In this document: positions 8,677 to 17,175 of the stretch, one piece after another
Layout: the number at the start of each line of letters is the position of its first letter
Position numbering within the stretch: the stretch's first letter is position 1
NCBI GenBank assembly: GCA_016791365.1
Contig: JAEUMT010000037.1
Span: 1-40,647, forward strand
Source of the DNA: Hyphomonadaceae bacterium
Lineage (GTDB): Bacteria; Pseudomonadota; Alphaproteobacteria; Caulobacterales; Aquidulcibacteraceae
DNA length: 40,647 nt
Reading direction: 5' to 3'
Notes under the pieces: model-generated
Databases searched by the model: none
Told to the model about the DNA's origin: nothing
The model's input: the letters and a program-made list of their open reading frames with translations, nothing else
Translations under genes and position numbers: made by a program

Positions 8677-9849
8677 ATGATACGGGTATTCGCCCTCTTG
8701 TTCCTGATCTTCGCGCTCGCGGCGCCGTCCGCCGTGAAGGCGCAATTGCCTTTGCCTGTGCCGCAAGTTCCCGGCGTTGGCGATGTGGTGACCCAGGCGG
8801 GCCAAATCGGCAATCAGGTGGAGCGGCCGCTACAGGACTTGCGGCGGACGCAGGTGCGCGACCTGCTGCGTGAGCATCGGCGTGAGCTGGAAGCCGATCC
8901 GGGGGGCATGCCGATTGTCCGAAGCCAGATCCTGGCGCTCGGCATGAGTGAGGCGGCGTTGGCGACGGCGCGGGCGCAAGGCTTTGAGGTCGTGCGCAGC
9001 GATGCGATCGATGTCGGGACGGCGATGGTGACGTTGCGGGCGCCGGCGGGCATATCGACGCGGCGCGCACTGCGGCGGCTGCGGGAGGCGGATCCGCAGG
9101 GCGTTTACGATTTTGATCACCTGCATCTGGAGTCTGGCGTTGCGCTGACGATTTCCGGCTTCGCGCAGAGTGGCGCGGGCAATGGGCCGCGCATTGGCCT
9201 GGTCGATAGCGGCGTGAATGCTTCGGTTCGTGTCGCGGAGCAGCGTGCGTTTGCAACCGAACAGCCGGTTGCGGGTCCGCACGGGACGACGATAGCGGGG
9301 CTGATAAGTGGCGCGGCGCCGGGCGCGCGCATCTATGCAGCCGACATTTACGGCGGCGCGCCGACGGGCGGCGCCGCTTCGGCGTTGGCGCGCGCGTTAG
9401 CTTGGCTCGCGGCGGAGGATGTCGCGGTGATCAATGTGAGTTTGGTGGGGCCGCGCAATCGTGTTGTGGAAGCGGTTGTCGCGCGCATGGTGGCGCGCGG
9501 GTTTGTGATCGTGGCGGCGGTTGGCAATGACGGGCCGGCTGCCGCGCCGCTGTTTCCGGCGTCGTATGATGGCGTGGTCGGCGTGACGGGCGTCGATGCG
9601 CGTGACCGCGTGTTGGTTGAAGCGGGACGTGGCGCGCAGGTGGATTTTGCCGCGATTGGCGTGCAGGGACGCGCGCGCGGAACGTCCTATGCGGCGCCGA
9701 TTGTCGCGGCGCGGATTGCGGCGCGTTTAACAGCGCCTGGCGCATCCGCGGCGCAGAGCGCCATTAGCGCGGTGCGGAGCGATGCCCGTGATCTCGGCGC
9801 ACGCGGACGTGATGATATTTATGGCTACGGGCTAATTTCAGGTCCCTGA
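8677..9849 (+). CDS. Secreted subtilisin-like serine protease (S8 family)
   Basis: A signal peptide (about residues 1-22, cleavage after KAQ or similar) precedes a pro-region. The peptidase domain has Asp177 (in IGLVDSGVN), His202 (in GPHGTTIAG), oxyanion Asn284 (in VGNDGP) and Ser337 (in GTSYAAP), so the triad is intact. The 390-residue protein should act in the periplasm or outside the cell. It starts 95 bases from the divergent ECF sigma gene, suggesting it belongs to that envelope-response unit. Confidence 0.88.
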   Translation: MIRVFALLFLIFALAAPSAVKAQLPLPVPQVPGVGDVVTQAGQIGNQVERPLQDLRRTQVRDLLREHRRELEADPGGMPIVRSQILALGMSEAALATARAQGFEVVRSDAIDVGTAMVTLRAPAGISTRRALRRLREADPQGVYDFDHLHLESGVALTISGFAQSGAGNGPRIGLVDSGVNASVRVAEQRAFATEQPVAGPHGTTIAGLISGAAPGARIYAADIYGGAPTGGAASALARALAWLAAEDVAVINVSLVGPRNRVVEAVVARMVARGFVIVAAVGNDGPAAAPLFPASYDGVVGVTGVDARDRVLVEAGRGAQVDFAAIGVQGRARGTSYAAPIVAARIAARLTAPGASAAQSAISAVRSDARDLGARGRDDIYGYGLISGP

Positions 9850-9934
9850 CTCTTTTTTGGAAGAAACGGCATAGGCCGTTCGTTCTCCTCTCGAAGCCCC
9901 GCGAATGGGCGACGTCTTTTGAGGAGACTACGCA

Positions 9935-10546
9935 ATGAACACCAAAATCTTGATCGCTTCGACAGCGCTCGCCGCGATGCTGACGATCGCGCCCGCTTCG
10001 GCGCAATTGATCGGCGGGGGCGGCCTCGGCGGTAATGTCGGCGGCGCGGTTGGCAACACGACCGGATCGGTCACCGGTTCGGTGACGGGTTCAGGCAATG
10101 TTGGTGCGGACACAGGTATTGTGGATCGCGCATCGCAGCGCGCTGAACGCGAAGCACGTCAAGCCGCGCGTCAAGCGCGCCGCGCGGCGCGTCAAGCCGA
10201 AGACCAAGCGACGCAAGCGCGCGATGTGCAGCTTGGTGGTTCGGGCGCAGCCGGTGGCGCGCTCAATGTCGGCCCGCTCGCAGCTGAAGGCAATGGATCG
10301 GCCAACGGCTCGGCGGACGCGAGCGTCGATCCCAGCCAAGCGACGAGCCGCGTGACGAACGCCGGCCGCGGCACTGTCAATCGCGCGCGCAACGCGGCGC
10401 GCAACACGGCCAATCGCGCACGTAACGCCGCGCCAAATGCCTCAGTTGACGGCGATGCATCTGGTTCGGCTTCGGCCGATCGCAACGGCGCGTCGATCAG
10501 CGCCAATGGTTCAGCTCGCACCTCCGCCAGCCGGGATCCGGATTGA
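9935..10546 (+). CDS. Secreted low-complexity protein
   Basis: The 203-residue protein has a clear signal peptide (MNTKILIASTALAAMLTIAPASA, cleaved before QLIGGGG). A glycine/valine/threonine-rich part follows with a repeated GSVTGSVTGSG. A basic region then has repeated RQAARQARRAARQA, and the tail is rich in NRARNAARN and serine. GAGGAG lies before the ATG. No domain is recognised. It is probably an envelope or surface protein and follows the subtilase gene by 85 bases. Confidence 0.75.
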   Translation: MNTKILIASTALAAMLTIAPASAQLIGGGGLGGNVGGAVGNTTGSVTGSVTGSGNVGADTGIVDRASQRAEREARQAARQARRAARQAEDQATQARDVQLGGSGAAGGALNVGPLAAEGNGSANGSADASVDPSQATSRVTNAGRGTVNRARNAARNTANRARNAAPNASVDGDASGSASADRNGASISANGSARTSASRDPD

Positions 10547-10606
10547 GGTGTGAGCTGAGAGCGGCGGCGCGCACTCCCCCGCCCATAGCCGCCGCCGCTT
10601 AAACCA

Positions 10607-10641
10607 AGAAGGCCCTTCGCTCACGCGGAGGGCCTTCTTTC
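10607..10641. terminator. Intrinsic, probably bidirectional terminator
   Basis: AGAAGGCCCTTCGC (10607-10620) pairs with GCGGAGGGCCTTCT (10625-10638), with one wobble, and TTTCT follows on the plus strand. It lies between convergent genes. The stem core repeats that of the sppA terminator at 6721-6746. Confidence 0.8.
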
Positions 10642-10657
10642 TATCTGGGAGGGCGCG

Positions 10658-11056
10658 TCAGCTTTTGTTTTCGACTTCGTACTTCGGCAGATCGGCGCGC
10701 AGGGTTTCGTAGAGGCGTTCGACGAAGCGCTCGGGATCGTCATCAACGAAATCGTCGAAATAGGCTTCGAGGTTGGACTCGAAGACGTATTCGCCGTCCT
10801 CGGCGAAGATGAAGCCGAGTTCTTCGTCAGTCTGCACGTGAAGAACGATGATTTGGGTTTCGTCGTCGTCCTCGTCGCCGAGGGTGAACGCCAGGCGGCG
10901 CGAAGAGATTTTTTCTTCGAGGATGGGCGCCAGCGCTTGTAGCGCGGCGAGATCGTCGAAGCCGGTTTCTTCGTTGAGCGCCGATTCCAGACGCTTGCGC
11001 GCGGAATCGACTTCGGCGTCGAAGCCGGTGGCGGTTGCTGGCTTCTTGGCGGTCAT
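10658..11056 (-). CDS. Acidic hypothetical protein coupled to purQ
   Basis: The 132-residue protein is strongly acidic (DEDDDET at about 81-87 and [13 protein letters not shown] at about 103-115), with a lysine-containing N-terminus. No signal peptide or membrane segment is seen. Its ATG overlaps the purQ stop as ATGA (11053-11056), so it is the next gene of that transcript. I do not recognise a family. A cytoplasmic role linked to purine synthesis would be inference from position alone. Confidence 0.75.
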   Translation of the reverse strand: MTAKKPATATGFDAEVDSARKRLESALNEETGFDDLAALQALAPILEEKISSRRLAFTLGDEDDDETQIIVLHVQTDEELGFIFAEDGEYVFESNLEAYFDDFVDDDPERFVERLYETLRADLPKYEVENKS

Positions 11057-11715
11057 GCCGCTTCCAGAAGGCTTTGGAAGACAGCCGCGCCGCCGGTGCG
11101 GCCGAGGATCGGATCGGACGCGCGCTCGGGGTGGGGCATCATGCCCATGACATTGCCGCGGTCGTTGATGAGGCCGGCGATGTTGCGGGCTGACCCGTTG
11201 GGATTGTCGATGTAGCGGAAGACGACGCGGCCATCGCCTTCGATGCGGGCGAGCGTTTCCTCGTCAGCAACGAAGCGGCCGTCGCCGTGCGCGACGGGGA
11301 TTTCGGTTTCGCGCTGTTCGCGATAGGCGCGTGTGAAGGTGGTGTTGGCGTTCTCGATCGCGAGCGGCACGTCCTTGCAGACGAACTTCAAGCCGGCGTT
11401 GCGGGCGAGCGCGCCGGGCAGCAGGCGCGTTTCGGTGAGCACTTGAAAGCCGTTGCAGATGCCGAGGACGAGGCCGCCGCGTTCGGCGTGGTCGATGACG
11501 GCGCGGACGACGGGGCTTTTCGCGGCCATCGCGCCGGAGCGGAGATAGTCGCCGTAGGAGAAGCCGCCCGGAAGAACGACGAGGTCGAGGCCTTCGGGCA
11601 GCGCTGTGTCTTTGTGCCAGACCATCGTTGCGGGCTTGCCGGTGAGGCGCTCCAGGGCGCGCGCGGCGTCACGGTCGCAATTGGACCCGGGGAACACGAT
11701 CACTGCGGATTTCAT
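11053..11715 (-). CDS. purQ: Phosphoribosylformylglycinamidine synthase, glutaminase subunit PurQ
   Basis: PurQ releases ammonia from glutamine for PurL in the fourth step of purine synthesis, in complex with PurL and PurS. The 220-residue class I amidotransferase has the nucleophile Cys87 (in [11 protein letters not shown]) and the His195/Glu197 pair (in MMPHPERA). The N-terminus [16 protein letters not shown] is typical of the short separate PurQ. The start is the ATG at 11715; a longer frame to 12057 has no homologous character. In this window purQ is cut off from purS and purC by about 4 kb. Confidence 0.95.
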   Translation of the reverse strand: MKSAVIVFPGSNCDRDAARALERLTGKPATMVWHKDTALPEGLDLVVLPGGFSYGDYLRSGAMAAKSPVVRAVIDHAERGGLVLGICNGFQVLTETRLLPGALARNAGLKFVCKDVPLAIENANTTFTRAYREQRETEIPVAHGDGRFVADEETLARIEGDGRVVFRYIDNPNGSARNIAGLINDRGNVMGMMPHPERASDPILGRTGGAAVFQSLLEAA

Positions 11716-11862
11716 GGGCCTTTCAATAAGCTGCGTCGCGGCGGAATTAAAGGGTTGGAACCGTAAGGAGGGGCGCGGCGTGGGGGCTTTTCTGCGACCG
11801 GGCGCCGCGCCCTGCCCATGCGCCGGTTGCGCGGGGCGCCGGGTTCGGTGGTATGAGCGCGC

Positions 11863-12039
11863 ATGCCGGCCTGGATCATTGCAGCAGCGATTGGAAGCAT
11901 CCTCATTACGGCGCTGCTGACGTGGCTGCTTTATCAGATGAATAAGCCGCTCTTGGCGCAAGCCAGGGCCGATCGCGGCGACCGCGCTGAAAGCGAGGGC
12001 GCCGATGATGGCGGTGGCGGCGATGGCGGCGGTGATTGA
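11863..12039 (+). CDS. Small single-pass membrane protein (58 residues)
   Basis: A short frame encodes [31 protein letters not shown], a clean transmembrane helix, then a charged stretch and a glycine/aspartate-rich end (GGGGDGGGD). A GGTGGTATGAG lies upstream. The hydrophobic-then-acidic organisation in one uninterrupted frame suggests a real gene. Nothing is known to me of its function. Confidence 0.5.
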   Translation: MPAWIIAAAIGSILITALLTWLLYQMNKPLLAQARADRGDRAESEGADDGGGGDGGGD

Positions 12040-12102
12040 GCGCAACAGGACTGTCATCGAGCGGTGTCAGAAGGCGCGCGGGTTTTTCAGCGAGGTGATG
12101 AG

Positions 12103-13125
12103 ATGATGAGTTCGGCAATGTTGCGCGGCGCCTGCGCCGCGGTGGCGGCGTTGGCGCTCGCGGCGTGCGGCGACGGCGGCACGCAGGCGCCGACCGGCAC
12201 GACGTCGGAGCACATCGCGATCGACGGCTCGTCCACGGTTTTCCCGCTGGCGGAAGCGGCGGCTGAAGGCTTCACCACAACGCAAACCGGCGCGGCGCGC
12301 GTGACCGTCGGCGAAAGCGGCACTGGCGGCGGCTTCGGCAAGTTCTGCCGTGGCGAGACGCAAATCTCGAACGCGTCGCGTCCGATCTCGGCCGAGGAGA
12401 TCGCGGCCTGCTCGAGCGCCAGCATTCAGTTCATCGAAATCCCGATTGCATTCGACGGCATCAGTGTTGTCGTCCATCCGAGCAATCCGTTGACCAACAT
12501 CACGATGGCTGAACTGGGCCGCGCGTGGGCGCCCGCGGCTGAACGCACTGTCACGCAGTGGCGGCAGGTGAACCCGCGCGGCCCGGCCGTGGCGCTGCAG
12601 TTGTTCGGCCCGGGCACCGCCTCGGGAACCTTCGACTATTTCACGGAGGCGGTGAACGGTGACGGCGGCGCTTCGCGCACCGATTACACGCCCAGCGAGG
12701 ACGACAATGTCATCGTCCAAGGCGTCGCCGGCAATCCGGGCGCGATGGGGTATTTCGGTTACGCGTATTACGAGCAGAACCGTGAACGCGTGAAGGCGCT
12801 GGCGGTGAATGGCGTTGCGCCATCGCCGGAGACGATTGCTTCGGGCGCATATCCACTGTCGCGGCCGATGTTCATCTATGTGAATGCGGAGGCGATGCGC
12901 CGGCCGCAGGTGCGCCGTTTCGTGACTTACTTCCTGGCGAACGCCGCGACGCTGGCGCCGCGCGTCGGCTACGTGCCGCTGCCGGCCGAGGCGTACACGC
13001 ACTACGCCGAGCGCGTGGCGGGCAACCAGACCGGTACGGCGTTTGGCGGGCACAATGAGGTTGGCTTGTCGATCGCGGAACTGATGCAGCGTCCGCTCGC
13101 CAGCGAAGCGGCGCCGGGCAACTAA
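12103..13125 (+). CDS. pstS: Phosphate-binding lipoprotein, PstS family
   Basis: This periplasmic substrate-binding protein is predicted to bind phosphate for an ABC importer. The N-terminus has a lipobox (LALAAC, then GDGG), so it should be membrane-anchored. The binding-domain motifs are IAIDGSSTVFPLAEAAAEGF and GTASGTFDYFTEAV. The start at 12103 follows GAGGTGATG and keeps the signal sequence at the N-terminus; ATG at 12106 is possible, and the frame back to 12064 is not needed. No pstC, pstA or pstB is adjacent, so it is an orphan here. About 340 residues. Confidence 0.85.
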   Translation: MMSSAMLRGACAAVAALALAACGDGGTQAPTGTTSEHIAIDGSSTVFPLAEAAAEGFTTTQTGAARVTVGESGTGGGFGKFCRGETQISNASRPISAEEIAACSSASIQFIEIPIAFDGISVVVHPSNPLTNITMAELGRAWAPAAERTVTQWRQVNPRGPAVALQLFGPGTASGTFDYFTEAVNGDGGASRTDYTPSEDDNVIVQGVAGNPGAMGYFGYAYYEQNRERVKALAVNGVAPSPETIASGAYPLSRPMFIYVNAEAMRRPQVRRFVTYFLANAATLAPRVGYVPLPAEAYTHYAERVAGNQTGTAFGGHNEVGLSIAELMQRPLASEAAPGN

Positions 13126-13140
13126 ACGTACGCAGGTGTT

Positions 13141-13171
13141 GAGGCGCCCTAGCGTAAACGCGGGGCGCCTC
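13141..13171. terminator. Terminator-like hairpin after pstS
   Basis: GAGGCGCCC (13141-13149) pairs with GGGCGCCTC (13163-13171), and the loop contains a further GCGT/ACGC pairing. It lies 15 bases past the pstS stop. No strong T-tract is present. Confidence 0.55.
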
Positions 13172-13184
13172 CCATATCCTGGGC

Positions 13185-13295
13185 ATGATGCCGATAGAGC
13201 TGCTTTCAGTGGCGGTCGGGGTTGTCTCGGTGGTCCTGATCGCCGTCGTGTCCATGAACGGGCCGCGCGATCCGGGCGATCAGGCGAAGCACTAG
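13185..13295 (+). CDS. Possible 36-residue membrane peptide
   Basis: The short frame MMPIELLSVAVGVVSVVLIAVVSMNGPRD ends in a hydrophilic tail (PGDQAKH). It has one hydrophobic helix and positive charge at the end. It follows the pstS hairpin, and the ribosome binding site is weak. It could be a small membrane protein or chance coding. Confidence 0.35.
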   Translation: MMPIELLSVAVGVVSVVLIAVVSMNGPRDPGDQAKH

Positions 13296-13306
13296 GCGTT
13301 TCGCGC

Positions 13307-14353
13307 TTAGAGCAGCGAAAGGCTTTCCAGGTGCAATGCCTGGCGGGCCGGCCGCTCGGCCATGACGGCGAACATTTCGTCGCCGCGTTCGGTGCGCTCG
13401 ACGTTGGTGGAGGCGATGATCGCCATCAGCACGCCTGAGAAAGCGTAGAGACGATACTCGCGCCAGATTTGTTCGGCGTCGGCGGCGGCGCCGCGTGCGC
13501 GCAGCGCGTCGGCATAGAGGCTGACCAGGCGTTCTTCTTCGCGTGCGCGGACATTGGCGTCGGCGATGCTGGTTCCGATGAGGTAGGCGACATCGGCTGC
13601 GCCGGGGCCTGGGCCCAGAGTCTGCCAATCGACGACGTAGGCTTGGCCGTTGTCTGGCGCGAAGAGGATGTTGTCGATGCGAAAGTCGCGGTGCTGAACG
13701 GTGAGCGATGCGGGTTTCAAATCGAAATAGGCGCCGATGCGGGCGACGAAGGCGTCGCAGAGGTCCAGGATTTCAGGTGCGAAGCGCTCGGTGTAGCGGC
13801 TTCTGAACTGGGTATAGACGGCAGGCGCCATTTGCCGGATCAAAGCTGTCGTGTTGGGCGAGGGTTGTAGCCAACCGATTTGTGAAAGCCGTGTATCGCC
13901 CCAGTATGGCGCGTGAAGGTTGGCGGCTTGGGTGAGCGCGGCTTCGATCTGCGCGATGCTGGCGCCGGCGAGCTGGTCGCCTTGTTGCGCCGGCGCGAGG
14001 TCTTGCAGCAGCAGGACGAAATCGGTTTCGTCGTCGTTGCTTTCGAGGTGGAGGCAGGCGGGGCAGGCAACGCTGATTTGCGGCGCGAGTTCGCGATACC
14101 AGCCGAGTTCCAACGCATAGGCGCGAAGCGCCGCTGCGATGGCGCGGGTGCCGGCGTCAAGCGAAGGGCACTTGGCGATGAGAGAGGCGGGGCCTTCGTT
14201 GTTCTTCCAATTGAGCGTGACGCGAAAGCTCAGGCTCATTTGGCCGGTGCCGACCGGCTTTGCGCTGAAAGCGATGAGTGAGCCGGCCGGCGCGCCGAGT
14301 ACGCGTTCGAGCCAGCCTGTCGTGAAGCGATCCGGGTGCGAGGGAAAGCTCAT
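13307..14353 (-). CDS. Aminoglycoside phosphotransferase/choline kinase-fold protein
   Basis: The 348-residue protein has the kinase-like catalytic motif HRDFRIDN (His221, Asp223, Asn228) and the metal-binding VVDWQ (Asp242), as in APH and choline/ecdysteroid kinase-like proteins. The substrate is unknown; resistance is not implied. The ATG overlaps the upstream gene stop as ATGA (14350-14353), so it is coupled to the gene at 14350-15429 and likely acts with it. Confidence 0.8.
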   Translation of the reverse strand: MSFPSHPDRFTTGWLERVLGAPAGSLIAFSAKPVGTGQMSLSFRVTLNWKNNEGPASLIAKCPSLDAGTRAIAAALRAYALELGWYRELAPQISVACPACLHLESNDDETDFVLLLQDLAPAQQGDQLAGASIAQIEAALTQAANLHAPYWGDTRLSQIGWLQPSPNTTALIRQMAPAVYTQFRSRYTERFAPEILDLCDAFVARIGAYFDLKPASLTVQHRDFRIDNILFAPDNGQAYVVDWQTLGPGPGAADVAYLIGTSIADANVRAREEERLVSLYADALRARGAAADAEQIWREYRLYAFSGVLMAIIASTNVERTERGDEMFAVMAERPARQALHLESLSLL

Positions 14354-15429
14354 GACGCGCCGTCGAGGATGGATTTGAAACCGCTCGGCGCGTGCGGGCC
14401 GATGAGGAATTGTTCGAGGACGCCGCGGCCCTGGTGTTCGCCGCTCGTGGTGCGCAAGGTTGCGCGGGCGAGAGCTTGGATGTGGAGTTGGCCGGGGGCG
14501 GTGTCGTCGATGCTGGCGAGATCGATCGCGTCGTAGGTGGTTTCGAAGGCGCCGTGGTCGCGGCCATGGCCCCAGGTTGGGTGCGTGTAGCCGAGGCCGC
14601 TCATGTAGAATTTCGGACCTGTGGGTTCGATGTCGAGCGAGGCTTCACTGGAGAGTGCGATGCGCGCGCTTTGCAGGCGGCGTGTGCCGGCACCGTAGGT
14701 GAGCTCGAAGTGCGGGCTTTCGAACTCGGTGCGCGCTTTGCCGAGATGATCGACCACGGCGCGCCGGTTCCAGGCTTTGCCGGCCTCGTCGTCATTGGTG
14801 TGACAGAAGACGGCGTGTGTCTCGAAATTGAACGGGGCCCAGAGCCAGAAGAATTGCGGCGATGCGGGCGCGGGCTGAGAGTCGGGTGCGCCGACGGGGC
14901 GAATGCCCCAAGAGCGATCGCGCGTGCCGAAGGCGCCGGCGATGTCGATGCTCTCGCCTTTGAGGCTGAGATCGCCGCTCCAGACGCCGTTTTGCGTCAT
15001 GCGCGTGTAGTCCATGAACATGCGCGTGCCGATGCGGCGGGTGAAGCGTGGCTCTTCGATCGGCGTGTGGCGCGCGTCGAAGATGAGGTCGGCGCGCACG
15101 CCGCCGTCATTGTCGCTCACGCGGACGACGAGCTTGCGCAGGGGTTCGATGACGCGAACCTCGATCGGGCCGACGCTGAGATTCATGCGCTCGCCGCCGA
15201 GGCGGCGCGAGGCGCGGACATTGTGCTGTTTGCCGTCGATGAGGAGGCAGAACGCCGCGTCGATGACATCGAGGTGCGGATAGACGCCAAGCGCGGCGGC
15301 GAAGAAGATCGAGCCGTCAGCGCTATAGCCGTTGAAGAAATAGCGATCGTAGAAGTTACGGTCGCTGCCGGCGAACGCCACGGGCTCCGGCGTTTGGTGG
15401 ATCGGATAGTCGTCGCCCGCGCTGAGCAT
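14350..15429 (-). CDS. Conserved hypothetical protein paired with the phosphotransferase
   Basis: The 359-residue protein has no signal peptide. It reads as mostly beta-rich with many aromatic residues (RNFYDRYFFNGYSADGSIFF near the start, FFWLWAPFNFETHAVFCHTND in the middle). The pattern resembles proteins annotated DUF7064/DUF7065, which often sit beside phosphotransferases in actinobacteria and sphingomonads. That link is from memory. A lipid- or sterol-like ligand is possible but unsupported here. It is the first gene of a two-gene coupled unit. Confidence 0.65.
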   Translation of the reverse strand: MLSAGDDYPIHQTPEPVAFAGSDRNFYDRYFFNGYSADGSIFFAAALGVYPHLDVIDAAFCLLIDGKQHNVRASRRLGGERMNLSVGPIEVRVIEPLRKLVVRVSDNDGGVRADLIFDARHTPIEEPRFTRRIGTRMFMDYTRMTQNGVWSGDLSLKGESIDIAGAFGTRDRSWGIRPVGAPDSQPAPASPQFFWLWAPFNFETHAVFCHTNDDEAGKAWNRRAVVDHLGKARTEFESPHFELTYGAGTRRLQSARIALSSEASLDIEPTGPKFYMSGLGYTHPTWGHGRDHGAFETTYDAIDLASIDDTAPGQLHIQALARATLRTTSGEHQGRGVLEQFLIGPHAPSGFKSILDGAS

Positions 15430-15524
15430 TGGCGCTTCCTCTGTGTTTTGGGGAAGCCTAGAGGCTGGCGTTAGGGCAGCACAAGCGCGGGACTAAGGGC
15501 GCTGAACGGCGATCGTAGCGAGAA

Positions 15525-15821
15525 CTATGGGCCAGAGTTCTTCAAACGATCTGCGAAGTTTTCAACGCCATTCTGGAGGCGGTTGATCAGCGGCTTCACG
15601 AGATGATCAAAGGAGATATACCAGAAAATCACCCAGACGATGCCGACCATCAGGCCCGCGACGAGCCATTCTCGATTGATAGAATAGGCCAGCACTGAGA
15701 CTGCCGCCATGCCGCCAATCGCAAGAAGGAGCCACGCGGCAACCGGAATAAGCCCTGCTGCCACTAGAATTGGAAACGACAACACATCAATTGCGAAGCG
15801 CTGAAGATTCTTCGCGCTCAC
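15525..15821 (-). CDS. Small membrane protein coupled to purS
   Basis: Starting at GTG 15821, which overlaps the purS stop as GTGA, the frame encodes 98 residues beginning MSAKNLQRFAIDVLSF. Two to three hydrophobic segments (FPILVAAGLIPVAAWLLLAIGGMAAVSVLAY and WLVAGLMVGIVWVIFWYISF) precede an amphipathic end. A longer reading to 15881 adds only a basic shadow peptide inside purS. No family is recognised. Confidence 0.6.
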   Translation of the reverse strand: MSAKNLQRFAIDVLSFPILVAAGLIPVAAWLLLAIGGMAAVSVLAYSINREWLVAGLMVGIVWVIFWYISFDHLVKPLINRLQNGVENFADRLKNSGP

Positions 15822-16066
15822 GAAGTCGCGATTTCGACGCGGTAGCTTTCGATGACGGTGTTGGCGAGGAGCTTTTCGCACATTTCGCGCACTTGCGCTT
15901 CGGCGGTGGCGGGGTCGAGGTTGCCGTCGAGGGTGATCTCGATGCGCTTGCCGACGCGCGCGTCAGCGACGCCGCCGAAGCCGAGGTCCTTCAGCGCGCC
16001 AGCGACGGCTTTGCCCTGAACGTCGAGAACGCCGGGCTTAAGACCCACGGTGACGATCGCCTTCAT
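15818..16066 (-). CDS. purS: Phosphoribosylformylglycinamidine synthase subunit PurS
   Basis: PurS is the small structural subunit of the three-part FGAM synthase with PurL and PurQ. The 82-residue protein begins MKAIVTVGLKPGVLDVQGKAV and contains LGFGGVADARVGKRIEI, the typical PurS fold sequence. The ATG at 16066 follows GAGGGGGA, so it is chosen over 16081. It lies downstream of purC, with repeat copy B between them. Confidence 0.93.
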   Translation of the reverse strand: MKAIVTVGLKPGVLDVQGKAVAGALKDLGFGGVADARVGKRIEITLDGNLDPATAEAQVREMCEKLLANTVIESYRVEIATS

Positions 16067-16088
16067 TACGTTCCCCCTCAATCCCTCT

Positions 16089-16209
16089 CCTCGCCCTTGA
16101 TGGGCGAGGTGGCGCGAAGCGCCGGAGTGGGTGGCGGCTCAGAAGCGAGGAGTCACCCACTCAGTCATGCCGCTTGCGCGCCATGACAGCTCGCCCATCG
16201 AGGGCGAGC
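16089..16209. repeat. Paired double-hairpin element, copy B
   Basis: The left half has outer hairpin CCTCGCCC/GGGCGAGG (16089-16109), inner hairpin GGCGC-GAA-GCGCC (16111-16123) and inward tail GGAGTGGGTGG (16124-16134). The right half is the mirror image: TCACCCACTCA (16153-16163), inner arms GTCATG/CATGAC (16164-16187), outer hairpin GCTCGCCC/GGGCGAGC (16189-16209). It is near-identical to copy A in reverse orientation. It fills the gap between purC and purS. Confidence 0.85.
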
Positions 16210-16216
16210 AGAAAAT

Positions 16217-16969
16217 TCAATGCACGCTCTCGCCGCCGGCGCTGGCTTGCTTCACGATGCCGAGGCGGCGCGCGACTTCGACGTAGGCTTCGGTGACGTT
16301 GCCGAGGTCGCGGCGGAAGCGGTCTTTGTCCATCTTCTCGTTGGTTTGAACGTCCCAGAGGCGGGCGCTGTCGGGGCTGATTTCGTCAGCAACGACGGTG
16401 CGAACCATGTCGCCTTCATAGAGGCGGCCGAATTCGAGTTTGAAATCGACCAGCTTGATGCCGACCGCGCCGAACATACCAAACAGGTAGTCGTTGATGC
16501 GGAGCGTCAGCGCCATGATGTCGTCGATCTCTTGGGTCGATGCCCAATTGAACGCGGTGATGTGCTCTTCCGCGACCATCGGGTCGTTGAGCTCATCCTT
16601 CTTGTAATAGAACTCGATGATCGAGCGCGGCAGCGGCGTGCCTTCCTCGATGCCGAGACGCGTCGACAATGAGCCTGCAGCCACGTTGCGGCACACGACT
16701 TCGAGCGGGATGATCTCGACTTCGCGAACCAGCTGTTCGCGCATGTTCATCGTCTTGATGTAGTGCGTGGGCACGCCGATCGCGTTCAGGTTCGTCATGA
16801 TGAACCCGCTGATCTGGTTGTTGATCACGCCCTTGCCTTCGAGGATCGCTTTCTTCTGCGCGTTAAACGCGGTGGCGTCGTCCTTGAAGTATTGGATGAT
16901 CGTGCCCGGCTCGGGACCCTCGAACAGGATCTTGGCCTTGCCTTCGTAAATCTTCTTGCGACGCGACAT
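16217..16969 (-). CDS. purC: Phosphoribosylaminoimidazole-succinocarboxamide synthase
   Basis: PurC (SAICAR synthase) joins aspartate to CAIR using ATP. The 250-residue protein starts [22 protein letters not shown] and has the ATP-binding [14 protein letters not shown] and the family motifs [17 protein letters not shown] and [10 protein letters not shown]. The ATG at 16969 follows GGAGGGA, so the longer frame to 17044 is not used. purS follows across repeat copy B, so purC may be read with it. Confidence 0.95.
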   Translation of the reverse strand: MSRRKKIYEGKAKILFEGPEPGTIIQYFKDDATAFNAQKKAILEGKGVINNQISGFIMTNLNAIGVPTHYIKTMNMREQLVREVEIIPLEVVCRNVAAGSLSTRLGIEEGTPLPRSIIEFYYKKDELNDPMVAEEHITAFNWASTQEIDDIMALTLRINDYLFGMFGAVGIKLVDFKLEFGRLYEGDMVRTVVADEISPDSARLWDVQTNEKMDKDRFRRDLGNVTEAYVEVARRLGIVKQASAGGESVH

Positions 16970-17175
16970 AGAAGTGCTCCCTCCTTGAGGGGCGGCGTCC
17001 GGCGCTAAATGGCTCAAAGCGCTCGCGGAATCGCCGCAACACAAGTGAACAAGAACTTAGGGCGCCGGGGCGGGGGTAACAATCGGCTGCTACCGTAGAA
17101 CTGGCGCCCGTCTGCGGTTGATTGCGACCAAGCGCATGCCTATTCAATGGACGGGTAGAGGAGACCAGAAGGCCC

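Noticed and set aside
11716-12057. N-terminal extension of purQ
   Set aside because: The extra residues are rich in arginine and proline with no PurQ character, and the ATG at 11715 gives the conserved [10 protein letters not shown] start.
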